Assembly: GCA_937884755.1 (NCBI GenBank)
Contig: CAKZYJ010000390.1
Location: 1-59,027 of the forward strand
Source of the DNA: an uncultured Flammeovirgaceae bacterium
GTDB lineage: Bacteria; Bacteroidota; Bacteroidia; Cytophagales; Cyclobacteriaceae
Reading direction: 5' to 3'
Length of the DNA stretch: 59,027 nt
Position 1 is the stretch's first letter. Each line of letters begins with the position of its first letter. A program made the translations under genes and the position numbers. Below, piece after piece: positions 8,757 through 17,150 of the stretch. Below the pieces are notes generated by a model. That model was not told the DNA's origin, did no database searches, and was given only the letters and a program-made list of their open reading frames with translations.

Positions 8757-11700
8757 TTAAAAGGTAATGTCTACTCCAAGAGTGAAGACTTTAGTGATAG
8801 GGTATAGCCCTCCCAAAGTATTATTAGGAATTTCAGGATCCCAACCGGGAGCCATATTGTCAAATGTTAGCAAGTTTTGCCCAGAGAAGTATACGCGCAG
8901 ATTATCCACGAAAATATCGTCCATCATAGTCTGTGGAAAGGTATAGCCGAAGGTCAGGTTACGCAGCCGAAGATAGGCTGCATTCCATACCCAGAAATCG
9001 GACGTTTCGTAGTTGTTATGGCTGGTGGTAGCCACTAAGCGAGGGTGGGAAGCATTTGGATTATCAGGTGTCCAATAGTCCAGATGCCACTCCTGAATTT
9101 TCCCAGCATTCTGGAAAGCCCATACTGCATCACCTCGCAAGAGTAAGTCGCGTTTACCTACTCCTTGTGCAAATATCGATAAATCAAACCCTTTGTATCC
9201 TGCGGATAAGTTTAGTCCGTAGGTCAAGCGAGGGAAGGGGTCACCAATAATTACTCGATCATCAGGGTTGATTGCTTCGTCGGCTTGGTCAGGAATACCG
9301 TCGCCGTTCGTATCTACCGTTGGCTGGTTTACGTAACGGATATCACCAGGGGCTAAGGCACCAAACTGGTTAGGAGCATTATCAACCTCCTCCTGACTCT
9401 GGAAATAACCATCCGATTGGTAGCCGTAGAGCGCGTTAATCGGATCGCCCTCCTGAATAATACTGTTATTGCCTATAAACGGGCCTGCTCCTCGCAGATC
9501 AGTCACCTCGTTTTTCACGTCAGATACATTGAGATTGATGCCGTAGGAGAAGTCACTAACTTCATCGCGCCAGCCCACAGCCAGATCCCAGCCAGCATTA
9601 CGAACTTTACCAGCATTTTGGAACGGAGCACTGAGCCCTATTGTCTGCGGTACTGGTAGTTGCAGCAGAATATCTCGTGTATTGCGAATGTAGTATTCTG
9701 CCGAGATAGTAAGCCGATTAGCCAACATCCCCAGGTCTACCCCAAAATTAGTGGTTTCGGTAGTTTCCCAGGTAATGTCTTTGTTAGCCAGTGCTGTTTG
9801 AGCTGCCCCACTGTTCGGGGTACCTCCGAAGAGAAAGTCTCTCCCCAGAGTAATTGTGGAAGCAAATGGGTATAGAATCGGATTATTATTGGCATCTACT
9901 AATCGTTGATTACCTAGCTGCCCCCAAGAAGCTCGCAGCTTCAGGTTAGTAATGAAGTCAATTCCGGAAAAGAACCTCTCCTCTGAAACTCTCCATCCGG
10001 CTGAGAATGCCGGAAAAATACCGTATTTATTTCCCTCGGCAAATCGCGAGGAACCATCCCGCCGGACGTTTGCCTCCAGTAAGTATTTTCCCTTGTAGTC
10101 ATAGTTCAAGCGGGCAAAGTAAGATTGTAAGCCCCAATCGCTGGCGGTTCCTGAATTCTGTTGGTTGTCTTGCGAACCTACGTTGAGCTGAGGAAAGTCT
10201 TGGATAGGAAAATTGTCTCGGGAAGCTCTAAAGAAATCATTGCGATATGTAATCAGTTCATAGCCGACTAACCCCTTGATAAAGTGATCTCCCCAGTCCT
10301 TCTCGTAGGTAGCAATAGCATTAAAGTTATGCGTAAGTTCCCGAGTATTTTGCTGAATGAGGGAGTTACGAGCGGGTTCTTCGTATTCTAAATCCTTGGT
10401 CTCAAAGTTAAAAACTTGGTACTGGCGATTGAATTCTTTCTCAAAGGTGTCAATATACTCAGGAGCGTACATGGCCGACACCGTTAGTCCGGGGATGGGC
10501 TCATAGTTTGCTCGCAGTATAGCTCGCATATAGTTTTCCGTCTCATCGTTAGAACCTCCGTCAAAAACTCTAGCCAATGGGTTTCCTCCGTTCCAACCGG
10601 GACCCCATGAGCCGTCGGAATAGCGAGCGGCAAAGATGGGAGGAATCCGGAATACGTCTCGGGTGATGGCGCTTAGTCCAGTGGCTGGTTGTTTCTGGAT
10701 TCCTTGACGTAAGTTCATATCAAAGTTAAAGCTTACTTTTTCCGAGACTCGCAAGTCGGTATTAATCCGACCCTGGTAACGCTTGAAGTTGAAGTTCGGG
10801 ATATTTCCGTCCTGATCCATGTATGATATGGATGCAACTACCCGGGCTATATCACTACCACCCGATACACTCAGGTGATGGCTTTGTTGAAAGCCGCTCT
10901 CGGTAAATAGCTCGTCAATCCAGTCAGTATTGGGGTATAAGTCGGGATTACTTTGGTAGCCCGCCCGGTACTCATCAATAAACTCCTGGCTGTACAGTGG
11001 GTCTTGCCCCAAATTCTGGCGAGCCAGGTTGTAGTTGGTCATATATCCCAGTCCATCTAGATAGTCAGGAAAGTTTGTTGGAGTTTGCCAGCCACCGTTA
11101 CCGCTGTAGCTCACCTTGAATCCGCCAGCCTTACCCCGTTTGGTGGTAATAAGAATTACTCCATTGGCAGCTCGGGAACCATAAATAGCCGCAGAAGCAG
11201 CATCCTTCAACACTGAAATATTTTCAATATCCCGAGGGTCTACCCCGTTCATATCGCCGGGCACACCGTCAATCAATACCAGTGGATCAGAGTTACCTAG
11301 TGTGCCTGTACCACGAATACGAATTGAGGCACCGTCATTACCGGGTTGACTACTGTTTTGTAGTACCGTAACTCCCGGAGCAGTACCCATCAAGGCCTGA
11401 GAGGTTTGCATCACCGGTTGCTTGGTGAGACGTTCGGCATCAATAGTTTCTACTGATCCGGTTAGGTTTTCTTTCTTTTGCTCACCGTACCCTACCACTA
11501 CTATTTCCTGTAGCGATTGGATATCCGGGGAGAGATTCAAATCAATAGTATTTCGTCCGTTAATCTCTGCTTCCTGGGTAGCGTAACCAATGGAAGAAAA
11601 GACCAGTGTGGTCACTCCCTCAGATATGGTCAACCGATAGTTTCCTTCAATATCGGTAACGGTTCCCGATGAGGTTCCTTTCGCCAGAATGTTTACTCCC

Positions 11701-11813
11701 GGCAATGGTTCATCATTTGCTGAATCTACCACCTTACCCGTAATGGTTTGCTGTTGGGCCATGACTGCGGTACTGGTAAGCAGCCAGATGCTGAGTAATC
11801 GTAAGAGTTTCAT
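8757..11813 (-). CDS. SusC/RagA-family TonB-linked outer-membrane receptor
   Basis: A 1018-aa TonB-dependent transporter. A signal peptide (cleavage near AVMAQQ) is followed by a carboxypeptidase-regulatory-like domain at about 22-105 (ITGKVVDSANDEPLPGVNI) and the SusC signature VVVGYGEQKKENLTGSV near 105-122. A plug domain follows (RIRGTGTLGNSDPLVLIDGVPG, ISVLKDAASAAIYGSRAANGVILITTK, given here in pieces of one stretch). The remainder is a 22-strand beta-barrel ending in a C-terminal phenylalanine (LGVDITF), as needed for BAM assembly. It imports oligosaccharides with the SusD partner, powered by TonB-ExbBD encoded elsewhere. No anti-sigma/sigma pair is nearby and no N-terminal extension is present; regulation probably runs through the LacI protein at the operon head. 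Confidence 0.97.
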   Translation of the reverse strand: MKLLRLLSIWLLTSTAVMAQQQTITGKVVDSANDEPLPGVNILAKGTSSGTVTDIEGNYRLTISEGVTTLVFSSIGYATQEAEINGRNTIDLNLSPDIQSLQEIVVVGYGEQKKENLTGSVETIDAERLTKQPVMQTSQALMGTAPGVTVLQNSSQPGNDGASIRIRGTGTLGNSDPLVLIDGVPGDMNGVDPRDIENISVLKDAASAAIYGSRAANGVILITTKRGKAGGFKVSYSGNGGWQTPTNFPDYLDGLGYMTNYNLARQNLGQDPLYSQEFIDEYRAGYQSNPDLYPNTDWIDELFTESGFQQSHHLSVSGGSDIARVVASISYMDQDGNIPNFNFKRYQGRINTDLRVSEKVSFNFDMNLRQGIQKQPATGLSAITRDVFRIPPIFAARYSDGSWGPGWNGGNPLARVFDGGSNDETENYMRAILRANYEPIPGLTVSAMYAPEYIDTFEKEFNRQYQVFNFETKDLEYEEPARNSLIQQNTRELTHNFNAIATYEKDWGDHFIKGLVGYELITYRNDFFRASRDNFPIQDFPQLNVGSQDNQQNSGTASDWGLQSYFARLNYDYKGKYLLEANVRRDGSSRFAEGNKYGIFPAFSAGWRVSEERFFSGIDFITNLKLRASWGQLGNQRLVDANNNPILYPFASTITLGRDFLFGGTPNSGAAQTALANKDITWETTETTNFGVDLGMLANRLTISAEYYIRNTRDILLQLPVPQTIGLSAPFQNAGKVRNAGWDLAVGWRDEVSDFSYGINLNVSDVKNEVTDLRGAGPFIGNNSIIQEGDPINALYGYQSDGYFQSQEEVDNAPNQFGALAPGDIRYVNQPTVDTNGDGIPDQADEAINPDDRVIIGDPFPRLTYGLNLSAGYKGFDLSIFAQGVGKRDLLLRGDAVWAFQNAGKIQEWHLDYWTPDNPNASHPRLVATTSHNNYETSDFWVWNAAYLRLRNLTFGYTFPQTMMDDIFVDNLRVYFSGQNLLTFDNMAPGWDPEIPNNTLGGLYPITKVFTLGVDITF

Positions 11814-11843
11814 ATGCGTACAGTTTTAGGTTGTTGAATTGAT

Positions 11844-14132
11844 TTATTTGGAGTAGAAATAGACCGCAAACAATGCAGCGGGTACATCCGCCGAAGGGTG
11901 ATTGAGTTCTAGTGTAATCTGCTCAGTCGTTACCACTTCGTCTAGCGTAATGCGATTGATTGTCTGGTGATTGTTCTGCTCTTGATACAGTACCTTTCCG
12001 TTGCCATCGTAGAGGGTGTACTCTTTCACGCAGAAGGGCATTACGCTTTCTGGATGCCCTAGTAGGCTTGACTCCAGGGGATGATCAAAGTCAGTATCAA
12101 AGTGCAGTTGAATAGTTTTAATGGTCTGTGGTTGCTCCCACTGAAATTCCAGGGTAGGATTAGCATCTAGTGGATTCGCCACCCAGGCATTGCTGCGCTG
12201 ATAGGGCCGAGTAAAGCCGTTAGTAAGATCACCTACCGAAAATGCTTTCAACGCAGGTGAAGTCTGCATAGCGAGGTTGTGCCCGTCGGGTCGCCGTTTG
12301 GGAATCCAGAACTCAAAGGCATCAATACCCAACCCTTCAGGTGGCTCCTGCTTGCCGTAGTTAGAGACCGCCTTGTTAATTGTATTGAATACCGAAAGTA
12401 CTCCGGTTACCCGCTGCCGGCTGCTCTTCACCTGAATCTGCTCATTTCTCAACAGGGTGATAAAAGCATACTGATCTACTTCTAGTTCACGCTCAAAATT
12501 TAAGGTGATGTACTGCTCGCCGGAAGACAGCTCAATCTTCAACTGCCGCAGCGTGATTTCGGGAGTGTAGTTCTCCGGTTTTTCGCTGATCCGCAGTTCT
12601 GCTACCAGCGTAGTAGCCTCGTTAGCGTGTACCAGTAGTCTATACTGGTAGTTAGTTCCAGCGCGCAAGGGCAGCATTTGGGCAGATCCATCTCCTAGAG
12701 AAGTCCACGGTCCGTCGTAGGGTAATTCGTTTAGTTGATAGGTGCTAGATGCCTTCACCTGAGCTTGATGAACCAGGTTCTTTTCATCAGCAAGGGGAAC
12801 ACCAGGAATGCTCTGCCCTCGCTCGTTCAGGCGTTGCTGTAACTCCTGCATTCGGTCAGGTAGCAGCAAATGGCTAGGCATTACACCTTGTTGGTGGCAG
12901 ATAGCGGCTGCCATGCCTACCGCCTGCGCTCCGTGGGCACAAGTAGCCATTACTCGCGATGAGCCAAAGGCTACGTGGGAGGCACTGATGATTCGCCCTG
13001 CCAAGAACAAGTTTTCAATATCTTTACTATAGTAGCAACGGTAGGGAATCTGGTACACGCCTTTGCTATGCCACTGGTTACAACCCATTTTATCGCTGTA
13101 GATACCATCGGCTGGGTGCAGGTCTAACGACCAACCACCGTAGGCTACCGCATCAGCGTAGGTTCGCTGCTCAACTACATCGCGCTGGTTGAGTATGTAG
13201 TCGCCGATAAAGCGGCGGCTTTCTCGCTTGCCTGGGATAGTACCCACCCACTCGAGGGTCAGGTTTTCTGCCTCGGGAAATTCTCCGCTGTTTTTCACGT
13301 GGTGCCAAATACCGTAAACCACTTTCCATAGCTCCCACTTAATTTCTTCAGACTGATGAATAGTATCCATCCTACCGCCGTACTCTACCCACCACAGGCG
13401 ACAGCCGTCATTTTGCAACTGATAATTTCTGATGCGAGGCAACTCCCCAGCGTTTTGTAAAGCAAAAGAGGGAGCTACAAAATTTACTGGCTGTCCTATA
13501 TCCTTCGTATAAAAATAGATGGAGTGCCCCAGTAACTCGCCGTAGTCCTCAACATCAGGGGCAAAACCTTCGTCAAACTCATGGGCGGGCTCGGCTCCCA
13601 TACGGAAGGAAGCTCCGGCTAAAAAAGCAACAATACCATCACCTGAAGCATCGCAAAATAGTGGTGCCTTCAGCTCATACTGCGTACTGTTCTGGCTACA
13701 GAAGGCTCGCAACATGCTTACCTTTCGGGCGGATGTTTTCTCTACTCCGTAAACCGCCGTATTCAGCAGCAAAGTAATGTTTGGCTCTTCGTGAATTTTT
13801 TCCAGAAGGATCGTATCTAGTATTAGCGGGTTGCCTTCTTTGTTACGATAAACATTCTCGAGTAGTATTTCATCAATTACACCACCTTCCCGCGACCATC
13901 GGTTGTTGTTACCCATGTGGGAGGTAGCCCCTAAAATCCAGAGGCGAACTTCGCTAGAGGCATTTCCGCCTAGCACCGGACGGTCTTGCACTAATACTAC
14001 TTGAACTCCTTCGCGGGCAGCCGTTAATGCTGCACAAACTCCCGACATTCCTCCTCCTACAATGACTAAGTCGGCATTAAGAACCGTAGATCGTTCGGTG
14101 CGTCCCGATTCAATGAACTTTTCTTGAATCAT
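11844..14132 (-). CDS. FAD-dependent oxidoreductase with C-terminal beta-rich extension
   Basis: A 762-aa protein without a signal peptide, so probably cytoplasmic. The N-terminal dinucleotide-binding motif VIVGGGMSGVCAALTAAREG lies at residues about 23-42, followed by GGNASSEVRLWILGA and WSREGGVIDE, typical of the FAD_oxidored family. Residues 60-440 form the flavin and substrate domain, including FCDASGDG and, near its end, AGRIISASHVAFGSSRVM and ATCAHGAQAVGMAAA. Residues about 460-760 are beta-rich and resemble sugar-binding sandwich domains. The gene overlaps the upstream symporter gene by 23 bp and is followed by susC after 30 bp. Oxidoreductases of this type recur in Bacteroidota glycan loci, but the substrate is unknown; oxidation of a sugar or uronic-acid monomer imported by the symporter is an inference. 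Confidence 0.82.
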   Translation of the reverse strand: MIQEKFIESGRTERSTVLNADLVIVGGGMSGVCAALTAAREGVQVVLVQDRPVLGGNASSEVRLWILGATSHMGNNNRWSREGGVIDEILLENVYRNKEGNPLILDTILLEKIHEEPNITLLLNTAVYGVEKTSARKVSMLRAFCSQNSTQYELKAPLFCDASGDGIVAFLAGASFRMGAEPAHEFDEGFAPDVEDYGELLGHSIYFYTKDIGQPVNFVAPSFALQNAGELPRIRNYQLQNDGCRLWWVEYGGRMDTIHQSEEIKWELWKVVYGIWHHVKNSGEFPEAENLTLEWVGTIPGKRESRRFIGDYILNQRDVVEQRTYADAVAYGGWSLDLHPADGIYSDKMGCNQWHSKGVYQIPYRCYYSKDIENLFLAGRIISASHVAFGSSRVMATCAHGAQAVGMAAAICHQQGVMPSHLLLPDRMQELQQRLNERGQSIPGVPLADEKNLVHQAQVKASSTYQLNELPYDGPWTSLGDGSAQMLPLRAGTNYQYRLLVHANEATTLVAELRISEKPENYTPEITLRQLKIELSSGEQYITLNFERELEVDQYAFITLLRNEQIQVKSSRQRVTGVLSVFNTINKAVSNYGKQEPPEGLGIDAFEFWIPKRRPDGHNLAMQTSPALKAFSVGDLTNGFTRPYQRSNAWVANPLDANPTLEFQWEQPQTIKTIQLHFDTDFDHPLESSLLGHPESVMPFCVKEYTLYDGNGKVLYQEQNNHQTINRITLDEVVTTEQITLELNHPSADVPAALFAVYFYSK

Positions 14133-15795
14133 GCTTTTGTTCAGTAAGTGATTTTTGATTCTTTTTAACTTTGTACGCCAGCAGTGCTCCCACCGTAAGC
14201 ACCAGAAAGCCTACCGCACTAATTAGTGTTTGACCATGATCAGCCAGCAGTCCCAGTCCGGTAATCAGAACCCCAACAGCGAAAATTCCCAGAATAATAA
14301 CCCGAACACCCTGCTGGTTATTGGCATCCTCATCTTCTGCCTGCTCGGGAGAGGTACTCGAGGATTTGGTAGGAAAAATAACGACCTCGGGTTGGTTTTG
14401 TAGCCGATAGTATAGCTCGTAGCCTACCAGAATTAGGATAGGTACGGAAACTCCGGTGATCATTTCTTCGGCTCGGCTAAGTGAGATACCTACCGACTCT
14501 CCAAAGAATTTAAGCCCGCTGTTGATTATCAGACTGACAACAGTGGTCACGAGCGCACTCTGCCCGGTCTGAAGAGCCGAGAATAACGACCAAATAGGCG
14601 GCAGATACAACGCTGCTCCGGTGATAGCTCCCACGGATAAAACCACTTCAACAATCCCGCCCAATTGCGGAATTAGCAGTGCTACCACCACGGTGATTAC
14701 TCCGAATAGAACTGTTGCCAACCGAGCCACGTACATCACTCGCTGGTCTGAGCTTTTGGGGAAGAAGTGGCGATAAATATCATTGGTGAAAACTCCCGCA
14801 GCAATGTTTAGGGTAGTGTTCACCGAACTAGAAGTGGCAAAGACCATCCCTCCCAAAATCAACCCCAGCATTCCAGCGGGCAGTACTGCCTTACAAATCA
14901 TCAGATAAGCTCCCTCGTCGGCAAAGCCTTCTAATCCGGGGTTCAGAATTCGGTAGATCATGGGGGGTAACATCCAGATTACCGGACTGATCACGTACAA
15001 AGCTGAAAAAAGCCAACCGACTTTTTTTGCTTCTTTCGGGCGAGCCACGCTGGTGTACCGCTGCACATACGCCCAATTACCTCCGATGAATACCAGATTA
15101 TACAGACCAAACGCCAACATAAACCCGAAGGTGTACTCTTCATTAACCAGATTGAAAAAGTTATCGGGTGCCTGAGTCACGAAATTATCCACGCCGTCAA
15201 TTGCTTGAAAAGACAGGGGAATAACGATCAGCACGGCAGCAGTGAGTACGATAAATTGTAGCACATCGGTGACGATAACTGCCCACAATCCACCCGCGGC
15301 GGTATAGATCGTAACCAGCCCGCCAATAACCAGAATACATCCGGTTAGCGGAAAACCCGTAGACACTTCCACGATTTTAGCCACCGGATACAAAAACGCT
15401 CCGGTAGTGAACATGGAAATAAACAGAAATAGATAAGTATAGATTTTTTGGGTACGGTAGCCTAGCCGTCGAGTGATAAACTCCGCCGCCGTAACTGAGT
15501 TGGTTTTTCGCCAGCGGGGCGCAATAAACAGCCCGATGAGTAAGCCTGCTATTGCCATCATCCACTGAATAGTGACGGATACCCATCCGTTAGAGTACGC
15601 AATTGAACCCCAGACCACAAAGGTGCCCGCTGAGAAGAAGCTCATGAACAGCGATAGACCGCTAATCCACCACGGTACTGCTCCGCCCGCTGCGAAAAAT
15701 GATTTAATGTCTTTCCCAGTTTTGGTAAACGAGATGCCGATCAGAAATACAATCAGCGAGAAGATGATTAACGTCCAGGTATCGAGCGGTTTCAA
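14110..15795 (-). CDS. Sodium:solute symporter (SSS family), TTG start
   Basis: A 561-aa inner-membrane transporter with about 13-14 predicted helices. It carries SSS-family landmarks: an N-terminal helix (TLIIFSLIVFLIGISF), WWISGLSLFMSFFSAGTF, the RRLGYRTQKIYTYLFLF region, and VFATSSSVNTTLNIAAGVFTNDIYR, which contains the conserved sodium-site serines. It probably imports the mono- or disaccharide released by the PUL enzymes. Its start codon is TTG at 15795: the frame has no ATG before residue 50 and an upstream in-frame stop follows at once, and the first helix is needed for the fold. It is the first gene of the operon, facing the LacI gene across 158 bp with three LacI-type operators. The C-terminal tail (about 470-500) is acidic and cytoplasmic between the last helices. 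Confidence 0.93.
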   Translation of the reverse strand: MKPLDTWTLIIFSLIVFLIGISFTKTGKDIKSFFAAGGAVPWWISGLSLFMSFFSAGTFVVWGSIAYSNGWVSVTIQWMMAIAGLLIGLFIAPRWRKTNSVTAAEFITRRLGYRTQKIYTYLFLFISMFTTGAFLYPVAKIVEVSTGFPLTGCILVIGGLVTIYTAAGGLWAVIVTDVLQFIVLTAAVLIVIPLSFQAIDGVDNFVTQAPDNFFNLVNEEYTFGFMLAFGLYNLVFIGGNWAYVQRYTSVARPKEAKKVGWLFSALYVISPVIWMLPPMIYRILNPGLEGFADEGAYLMICKAVLPAGMLGLILGGMVFATSSSVNTTLNIAAGVFTNDIYRHFFPKSSDQRVMYVARLATVLFGVITVVVALLIPQLGGIVEVVLSVGAITGAALYLPPIWSLFSALQTGQSALVTTVVSLIINSGLKFFGESVGISLSRAEEMITGVSVPILILVGYELYYRLQNQPEVVIFPTKSSSTSPEQAEDEDANNQQGVRVIILGIFAVGVLITGLGLLADHGQTLISAVGFLVLTVGALLAYKVKKNQKSLTEQKHDSRKVH

Positions 15796-15881
15796 GTAGG
15801 TCTTTAGGTGTTGTAATTAGTAGTCGTTACGAATCTACCATTTACAAACCCTGATACGCGTAGATTTTTAGAAAAAGTTTT

Positions 15882-15928
15882 CGGTAACGTTTTCGGTAAC
15901 GTTTTCAGAATTCGGTTACGTTTCCGAA
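15882..15928. promoter_or_regulatory. Array of three LacI-type operators between PUL operon and its regulator
   Basis: Two overlapping imperfect palindromes centred on CG, CGGTAACGTTTTCG at 15882-15895 and CGGTAACGTTTTCA at 15894-15907, arise from a tandem 12-bp unit GTTTTCGGTAAC (15877-15888 and 15889-15900). A third, longer palindrome TTCGGTTACGTTTCCGAA lies at 15911-15928, with 7 of 9 positions pairing. CG-centred palindromes of this kind are the usual binding sites of LacI/GalR proteins. They lie 26-72 bp upstream of the LacI gene start and 87-133 bp upstream of the symporter start, so one site could serve autoregulation and the other the PUL promoter. The spacing of 12 bp between the first two centres is close to one helical turn. 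Confidence 0.75.
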
Positions 15929-15953
15929 ATTACCGGACACAACGCCTATTAGT

Positions 15954-16973
15954 ATGAAACACATTACCATCAAGGATGTCGCCCGCCAGCTTAATGTCTC
16001 AATATCAACGGTATCGCGCGCCTTTAATGATAAGTATGACATCCGAAAAGAAACCCGAGCCAAAATTCTGCGGGTAGCCGATGAAATGGGGTACCGACCT
16101 AATCCGATAGCCCGCAAGCTGATTCAGCAGAAAACGCTTAACATAGGAGTGGTAGTACCGGAGTTTGTTAACAGCTATTTTCCCGAGGTAATTATCGGTA
16201 TTCAGGAAGTGCTACTCAATAGGGGTTATCAGGTGTTGGTGATGCAATCGAACGAATGCTATACCACTGAGTTGAAAAACATTAAAGCCTTAGAGGACAG
16301 TATGGTCGACGGCATGATTATCTCCCTATCATCAGAAGCACATAATAACGATTACTACGTTCGGATGATTGAAAAGGGCTACCCAATTGTCTTTTTCAAT
16401 CGGGTAGATGAGAACATTCCTGCCTCTAGTGTAATTTTTGACGACTACAAGTGGGCTTATTTTGCTACGGAACATTTAATTAAGCAAGGCTGTCGGAAGA
16501 TCTATCATTTTTCGGGATACCAACACCTGAGCCTTTCGCGTAACCGGATTAAAGGCTACCGCAAGGCAATGGATAAATTCTGTATTCCGTACACTGATGA
16601 CTACATTATTGAGACGGGCTTTTTTATAGAAGAGGGGCAGAAAGCTATGGAGAAGCTATTAGTTGAAGGAGATGTCCCTGATGCTATTTTTGCAACGAAT
16701 GACCCAACTGCAATTGGAGCTATGAAAGCCATTAAAAAGGCAGGGATGAAAATACCGGATGATATTGCTCTAGTTGGCTTCTCTGAATCGAAGATGGCGG
16801 AAGTGGTAGACCCACCCCTCACTAGTGTAAGTCAGCCTACGTTCGAGATCGGAAGAACTGCCGCTGAACTACTGCTCCGGCAAATCAATTCTGAAGGCTT
16901 TGCCGCTCCCCAAACTGTTACGCTAGACGGAAAGCTGAACGTGCGGGAATCATCCAGTGCCAAGAGTAGGTAG
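15954..16973 (+). CDS. LacI/GalR-family transcriptional regulator of the PUL
   Basis: A 339-aa regulator. Residues 1-50 are the LacI helix-turn-helix (TIKDVARQLNVSISTVSRAFN) with the hinge helix at about 50-60 (YRPNPIARKL). Residues 60-335 form the periplasmic-binding-protein-like effector domain (NIGVVVPEFVNSYFPEVI, FATNDPTAIGAMKAIKKAG, DIALVGFSESKMAEVVDPPLTSV). The gene is divergent from the symporter-led operon, and the CG-centred palindromes in the shared intergenic region are the likely operators. The natural effector is probably a monosaccharide or small oligosaccharide from the galactan. Whether it represses or activates cannot be seen. The length is normal and no lesion is evident. 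Confidence 0.95.
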   Translation: MKHITIKDVARQLNVSISTVSRAFNDKYDIRKETRAKILRVADEMGYRPNPIARKLIQQKTLNIGVVVPEFVNSYFPEVIIGIQEVLLNRGYQVLVMQSNECYTTELKNIKALEDSMVDGMIISLSSEAHNNDYYVRMIEKGYPIVFFNRVDENIPASSVIFDDYKWAYFATEHLIKQGCRKIYHFSGYQHLSLSRNRIKGYRKAMDKFCIPYTDDYIIETGFFIEEGQKAMEKLLVEGDVPDAIFATNDPTAIGAMKAIKKAGMKIPDDIALVGFSESKMAEVVDPPLTSVSQPTFEIGRTAAELLLRQINSEGFAAPQTVTLDGKLNVRESSSAKSR

Positions 16974-17150
16974 TTAGCATAGACGACCACCAGGGATAAT
17001 AACAGTGGGAAACAACAAATGCAAGTCCGCATACCGCTTCGCTTCTAGAATATTAGGAATTTTGTGTATGCCACGAGGAATAGAAAACCGATACACACTA
17101 ATGGCTCAACAATTTAAAAACTGAACGGATTAAGTTAGCCAACACTCTAA

